Source: JACVRW01 sp963808775 (GTDB lineage: Bacteria > Actinomycetota > Thermoleophilia > Solirubrobacterales > Thermoleophilaceae). From it: 64,000 nt of DNA. The stretch spans positions 1-64,000 of the forward strand of contig CAWEGR010000006.1 in the NCBI GenBank assembly GCA_963808775.1, in the 5' to 3' direction. Of the stretch, positions 59,785-64,000 are shown one piece after another (the stretch's first letter is position 1; every line of letters starts with the position of its first letter). Position numbers and translations under genes: made by a program. Below the pieces are notes generated by a model, which saw only the letters and a list, made by a program, of their open reading frames with translations, was not told the DNA's origin and made no database searches.

Positions 59785-62700
59785 CACCCACCTCCTTGTC
59801 CGTCGAGCAGCGCCCGCGCGCGGGCCGCGGCTGCGACGTTGCCCTTGGTCTCGTACAGCGCCAGGCCCTCGCGGGCCGAGCGCTCGCCTTCCTCCGGCCG
59901 ACCGGCCAGCCAGAGCACGTCGGCGAGGTCGAGCATCGCATCGCCGCGATGCGACAGCAAGTCGGTCGGCGTCGCGAGCGCGACCGCCTCGCGCGCCAGC
60001 TTCTCCGCCTCGTCCGCGCGACCGGCGCGCGCGGCGGTCCGGGCGGCCACGCCGCGCCAGATCACCTCCGTGATCGTGTCGTCCTGCGCGACGCCGCGAG
60101 CGGCCTCCTGGGCCAGCTCGCCGGCCTCGAGCGCCCGTCCCTGCGCGAGCACCGCCTGTGCGAGCAGCGCGGTCGTGGTCGCGAGCGTGCCGGGGACGTT
60201 CATCGACGCGAGCGTCTCGAGGTCCGCTCGCAGGGTGGCCTCGGCGAGCTCCGGACGGCCCCCGAGCAGCCGCACCGACGCCTCGAGGTGGGAGATGCCG
60301 GCGCCGAGGCCGCCCACCTCGGCGAGGATCCCGCTCGCCTCGGCGAGCAGAGCGTCGGCCGCCTCCAGGTCGCCGGCCATGGCATTCAGGAGCGCGAGCG
60401 GGTTGAGCGTCGACGCCGTGGCGATCGGACTGCCCTCGACCTGGCTGCGGAAGTCCTCGCAGCGCCGGATCGCCTCGGGCACCGGCGCCGGCCCGAGGGC
60501 CGCCGCGACCGCGCGCCACCCGAGCACCTCGAACAGCTCGCGCTCGTCACCCGCGCGGCTCGCGCACGCCGACGCCTGGGCCCACGCGACCTCAGCGTCG
60601 CCCGCCTGGCCCTCCCACCAGTCGACCTCGCCGCGCAGGAGCAGGGCGCGGCACTGGCCGCGGTGATCGCCGGCGTCCTCGAGCACGCGCAGCGCATCGT
60701 CGGCGACCCGCCCCGCGCCCGAGGCGGCGGCGGCGGGCTCGGTCTCGAAGCGCACGAGCTCGCGCTCGACCTGCGCGCAGGCGCGCGAGCCGGGGTCGGG
60801 GGCGCGCTCGATCGCCGCGTCGAGCACCCGAGCCGCATCGGTGGGGCGACCCGCCTCGAACAGCGCCGCGCCGAGCACCGGGCGCAGCGCGGACCGCCCG
60901 GCGTGGTCGCGGTCGAGCAGGCCGTCGGCGCGCGCGAGCAGCCGTGCTCCAGCCGCGGTGTCGCCTCGCAGCCGGGCGGCGGCAGCGGCCGAACCGAGGC
61001 GCTCTGCGGCGGCCTGTGCCAGGCCGAGCTCATGGTCGCCCACGGGACCGAGCTCGGAGCGCAGGTCGTAGCTCTCGGCGAGGTGGAACCCGATCGTCTC
61101 GTCACGGGCACCCGGCGCAGTCTCGAGCCAGCGCGCGAGGCGCTCGTGCAGCTCGGCGCGGCGCACCTTGGGAAGGCCGCCATAGGCCACCTCGCGGATC
61201 AGGGCGTGCGCGAAGCGGAACGCGTTGCGGCCCTGGGCCTCCGAGCGGTCGGGACGGATCAGCTGCTTGCCCACGAGTGCCACGAGCCGGCTCGAGAACC
61301 CCTCGCGCTCATCCTCCGGGAGCAGCTCCGCAACCGCGTCGACCCAGAAGCTGCGCCCCTGCACCGCGGCGTGCTCGAGCGCGCGCCGCTCCCGGTCGTC
61401 CAGGCGGTCGATGCGGGCCGCGAGCACGGCCTGGATCGTCGACGGCAGCGTGCTGCCGCCCGCCTCCACCCCCATCGCCATCAGCTGCTCGAGGAACAGC
61501 GGGTTGCCCTCCGCGAGCCCGACGATGCGCGCCTCGGCATCGGGGTCGAGCCCGGCCGGCTCGACGAGCCGGCGCGCCTGATCGCTCGACAGGGCGTCGA
61601 GCACGAGCACGTCGCGATCCGGCTGGGGAACCATCCAGGCGGGTCGTGACTCGCCGAGCTCGGGGCGCGCCAGGCACAGCAACAGGATCGGAGACCCGGT
61701 CGAGAACGCGAGGAGGTAGTCGAGGAGGTCGAGCAGGGCGGGCTCCGCCCAGTGGACGTCGTCGACCATCACGACGAGCGGCAGCTCTCCCGCGGCACGC
61801 TCGAGCAGCGTGCGCAGCGCCCACGAGGTCTCCTCCGGCTTGGCCGCGCCCTCGGCGAGGCCGATCGCCTGCAGCACGAGGCGCGCCCGCGCCGTGTCGC
61901 CGTCGAGCAGCTCCTCGACGCGGCGGCGCGGATCGGCGCCGCAGAGCTGGTGGACCATCTCGGCGAACGGCCGGTAGGCGATGTCGTCTCCGTAGGAGAG
62001 ACAGCGGCCGACCGCCACCACGGCCTCGCCCTCCAGCGTGGTCTCGAGCTCGCGGGCGAGCCGCGACTTGCCGATTCCGGCAGGGCCGATCAGCGTGATC
62101 GCCCGGCAACCGCCGTCGGCGCGCACGTCCTCGAACGCCGCTCGCAGCTCCGCGAGCTCGCGCTCGCGCCCGACGAGCGGAGTCGGGTCCCGCGTCCACG
62201 CGCCCCTCGCCCAGCTCGACGAGGCGCCAGGCCTGGACCTTCGCGCGGCGGCCCTTGAGGGCGAGCGGCTCGAGCGGCTCCGCCTGGACGTGGGCCGCCA
62301 CCAGCTCGTGCACCTTCTCGCCGAGCAGGATCTGGCCCTCCGCGGCCAGGCCCTCGAGTCGCGCGGCCACGTTGAAGGCGTCGCCCGCGGCGAACGGCGA
62401 GCGCCGCGCGCCACGGCTGACGAACACCTCACCCGATTCGACCCCGAGCTTCATGCCGATCGCGACCCCGAGCTCGAGCTCGAGCTCGGCGCTCAGCTCA
62501 GCCCCCGCGTCGCGCAGGTCGACCGCCGCGCGCACCGCGCGCAGCGCGTCGTCCTCGTGGATCTCCTCCTGCCCGAACACGCCGACGACCGCGTCCCCGA
62601 TGAAGCCCTCGACCCTGCCGCCGTGGCGCTCGACGACCGCCTCGCAGCGCGCCGTGTAGCGGTCGAGGAGCATGTGCATCGCCTCCGGGTCGAGCCGCTC

Positions 62701-63591
62701 GGCGAGACCGGTCGAGCCCACGAGGTCGGCGAAGACGATGCTGACGAGCTTGCGGGCTGGCTGCTCCCGCGGCGTTTCCTGCACCACCGGCTCCACGGGC
62801 GCCTCGCGCGGAGACTCGTCCGGCACGGTCACGGGCAGCGCGAGGGCGGGATCCTGGGCGAGGATCGCGCGCTCGAGCTCGCGCAGCCGCTCGCCGGGCT
62901 CGATGCCGAGCTCCTCCACGAGCGTCGCTCGCGCGTTCTGGTAGGCCTGCAGCGCGTCCGCCTGGCGCTCGCCGCGGTAGAGGGCGAGCATCAGCTGGGC
63001 GCGCAGGCTCTCGCGAAAGGGGTGCTCGGCGATCAGCGCCTCGAGCTCTCCCACGACCTCGAGATGGCGGCCGAGCTCGAGCTTTGCCTCGACCAGCCGC
63101 TCGACCGCCGTCACGCGCAGGTCCTCGAGGCGATCGACCTCGGCCCGGGCGAAGGGCTCGTATGCGAGCCCGGCAAGCGGCTCGCCGCGCCAGAGTGCGA
63201 GCGCCTCTTCGAGCGTCTCGGCCGCGGCGGCGGGATCGCCCGCGGCGAGCTCCGCACTCCCCTCACCGAGCAGCCGCTCGAAGCGGCGAGCGTCGATTCG
63301 CTCCGGGTCGACCCGCAGCTCGTAGCCGTGCTCGCGCGTCACGAGCAGCTCCGAGTGCCCGCCCTCGCCCGCGAGCGTCCGGCGCAGGCGATGGACGTAC
63401 ACCTGGACCGTTTTCGGTGCGGTCGCGGGCGGGCTCTCGCCCCAGAGCTCGTCGATCAGGCGGTCGGTGCTGAGCGTCTCGTTCGCGTTCACGAGCAGCA
63501 GAGTGAGCAGGGCGCGCTGCTTGCTGCCGCCGAGCGCAACCTCACGCCCCTCGTCCGAGGCTTCAAGAGGACCGAGGATGCGGAAGTCCAT
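59784..63591 (-). CDS. SARP / class III cyclase / AAA-ATPase regulator, one frame break
   Basis: This protein of ~1268 residues has four modules. An OmpR-type winged helix (1-95, FRILGPLEASDEGREVALGG) comes first, then a bacterial transcriptional activation domain (about 100-250). A class III nucleotide cyclase domain (about 282-445) has Asp289 in VFADLVGSTG and Asp333 in GFIGDAVVGVFG. Finally, an AAA/STAND ATPase with Walker A GPAGIGKS and Walker B VVMVDDVHWAE leads into long TPR-like helices. Both cyclase metal aspartates are kept, so it could make cyclic nucleotide itself. The frame slips near 62200, between cyclase and ATPase. The ATG at 63591 begins MDFRILGP. It heads the operon with the 98-residue protein and haem peroxidase. 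Confidence 0.87.
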
Positions 63592-63758
63592 TGCGGGGGG
63601 CGAGCCGAACGAAGGGCGCTTCCACGGTACCGCAGCGGGCTGTAACCGAGTCGTCGCCGCGCTGAAACCGGCCGGGCGCACCATCAGCTCCGATGTTCCT
63701 CTCTCACTCAATCGGGCTGGCGGCAAGGGCTGCCGGCCATTCACAGGAGGCAGTCGTG

Positions 63759-64000
63759 ATGAGCACCGCCGTCCCGAGCCAGCACCCCGCAGTCGTCCTT
63801 CGCTCGCAGTACAACCACCTGCGCGCCCTGCTCGCGTTCATGCTGATCGCAATGGTCGGCCTGAGCGTCGCGCTCATCGTCGTCGCCGACGAGGACGCGC
63901 CCGTCGTGCAGAGCCAGGCCGCGCCCGTAGACGTCCCGGGCGTGCACGCCCACCCGCTCCAGCGGGACTCCGGAGTCCGCTACGACGGCGGCCCGGAGGA
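63759..64000 (+). CDS. Single-pass membrane protein, 3' part outside window
   Basis: The frame begins MSTAVPSQHPAVVLRSQYNHL, has one transmembrane helix (about 24-46), then a short acidic stretch and a Pro/His-rich segment. It runs off the window end after 80 codons. An AGGAGG ribosome-binding site precedes the ATG at 63759 by eight bases, so the start is well supported, and a GTG three bases upstream is an alternative. Proteins with this opening recur in Solirubrobacterales as far as I know, but I recall no function. It is divergent from the SARP-cyclase gene. Confidence 0.7.
   Translation, partial: MSTAVPSQHPAVVLRSQYNHLRALLAFMLIAMVGLSVALIVVADEDAPVVQSQAAPVDVPGVHAHPLQRDSGVRYDGGPE

Noticed and set aside
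14065..62200. Frame breaks considered as programmed ribosomal frameshifts
   Set aside because: They occur in unrelated genes at different positions. I saw no consistent slippery heptamer and no downstream structure at the sites inspected.

Overview
The window is very GC-rich DNA with many GTG starts, and almost every base is used. The gene content points to a deep-branching Actinomycetota, most likely Thermoleophilia/Solirubrobacterales. It includes a NucS/EndoMS-type mismatch nuclease, two F420-type luciferase-like oxidoreductases, several giant LuxR or SARP regulators carrying AAA ATPase domains, class III cyclase domains, a CsbD protein and large secreted proteins with Arg/Lys-rich tails. 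This placement is an inference from gene content, not a computed phylogeny. I saw no insertion sequence, prophage, CRISPR array, integrase or replication origin. The only RNA gene found is tRNA-Ser(CGA).

Layout. 1-7.4 kb: a somewhat decayed or error-rich left end with a frameshifted FAD-linked oxidase, a tandem GNAT, a badly frameshifted receiver/thioredoxin-reductase-like protein, a beta-propeller fragment, an intact flavin monoamine oxidase and the tRNA. 7.6-17 kb: secreted or envelope proteins (a 1015-residue protein of unknown role, an LVIVD-type propeller, a DUF305 metal-binding protein, an S8 protease), a PAS-GGDEF-EAL protein and tadA. 17-21 kb: UspA, a LuxR response regulator, a possible 30-residue membrane microprotein, an AI-2E-family permease, CsbD, an acyltransferase and nucS. 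21-24.7 kb (minus): an overlapping P450 / LLM oxidoreductase / PPK2 / hydrolase operon, divergent from msrA. 25.4-29.6 kb (minus): membrane NUDIX, GGDEF-HD-GYP, YceH and a secreted phosphodiesterase. 29.6-38.9 kb: MFS plus AAA-LuxR regulator, a heptad-repeat membrane protein, SRPBCC, a PEP-mutase-family enzyme, a patatin, an L,D-transpeptidase and a small membrane protein. 38.9-41.3 kb: a duplicated-domain secreted protein and three small barrel-like proteins.

41.4-47.1 kb (plus) is the most coherent metabolic unit. An F420-type oxidoreductase, a dihydropyrimidinase, an M20 N-carbamoyl-amino-acid hydrolase, a CoA ligase and an enoyl-CoA hydratase are tightly packed, mostly with 4-bp start/stop overlaps. 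It reads as a reductive pyrimidine/hydantoin-type ring-opening route that feeds a CoA-dependent step. 47.1-50.7 kb: an exporter with its MarR regulator and two palindromes, AraC and YceI. 50.8-56 kb: a secreted GH3 beta-glucosidase facing a second AAA-LuxR regulator. 56-63.6 kb: a small membrane protein, a cyclase/methyltransferase pair, and a three-gene minus operon in which a SARP-cyclase-AAA regulator is coupled to a 98-residue protein and an animal-type haem peroxidase. The window ends inside a membrane-anchored reading frame.

Two window-wide patterns matter to a reader. First, about sixteen genes carry single-base frame breaks with conserved sequence on both sides, so many apparent pseudogenes are probably sequencing or assembly indels. 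Second, four convergent gene pairs end on one shared CTAG, and eight same-strand pairs overlap by exactly ATGA or GTGA.
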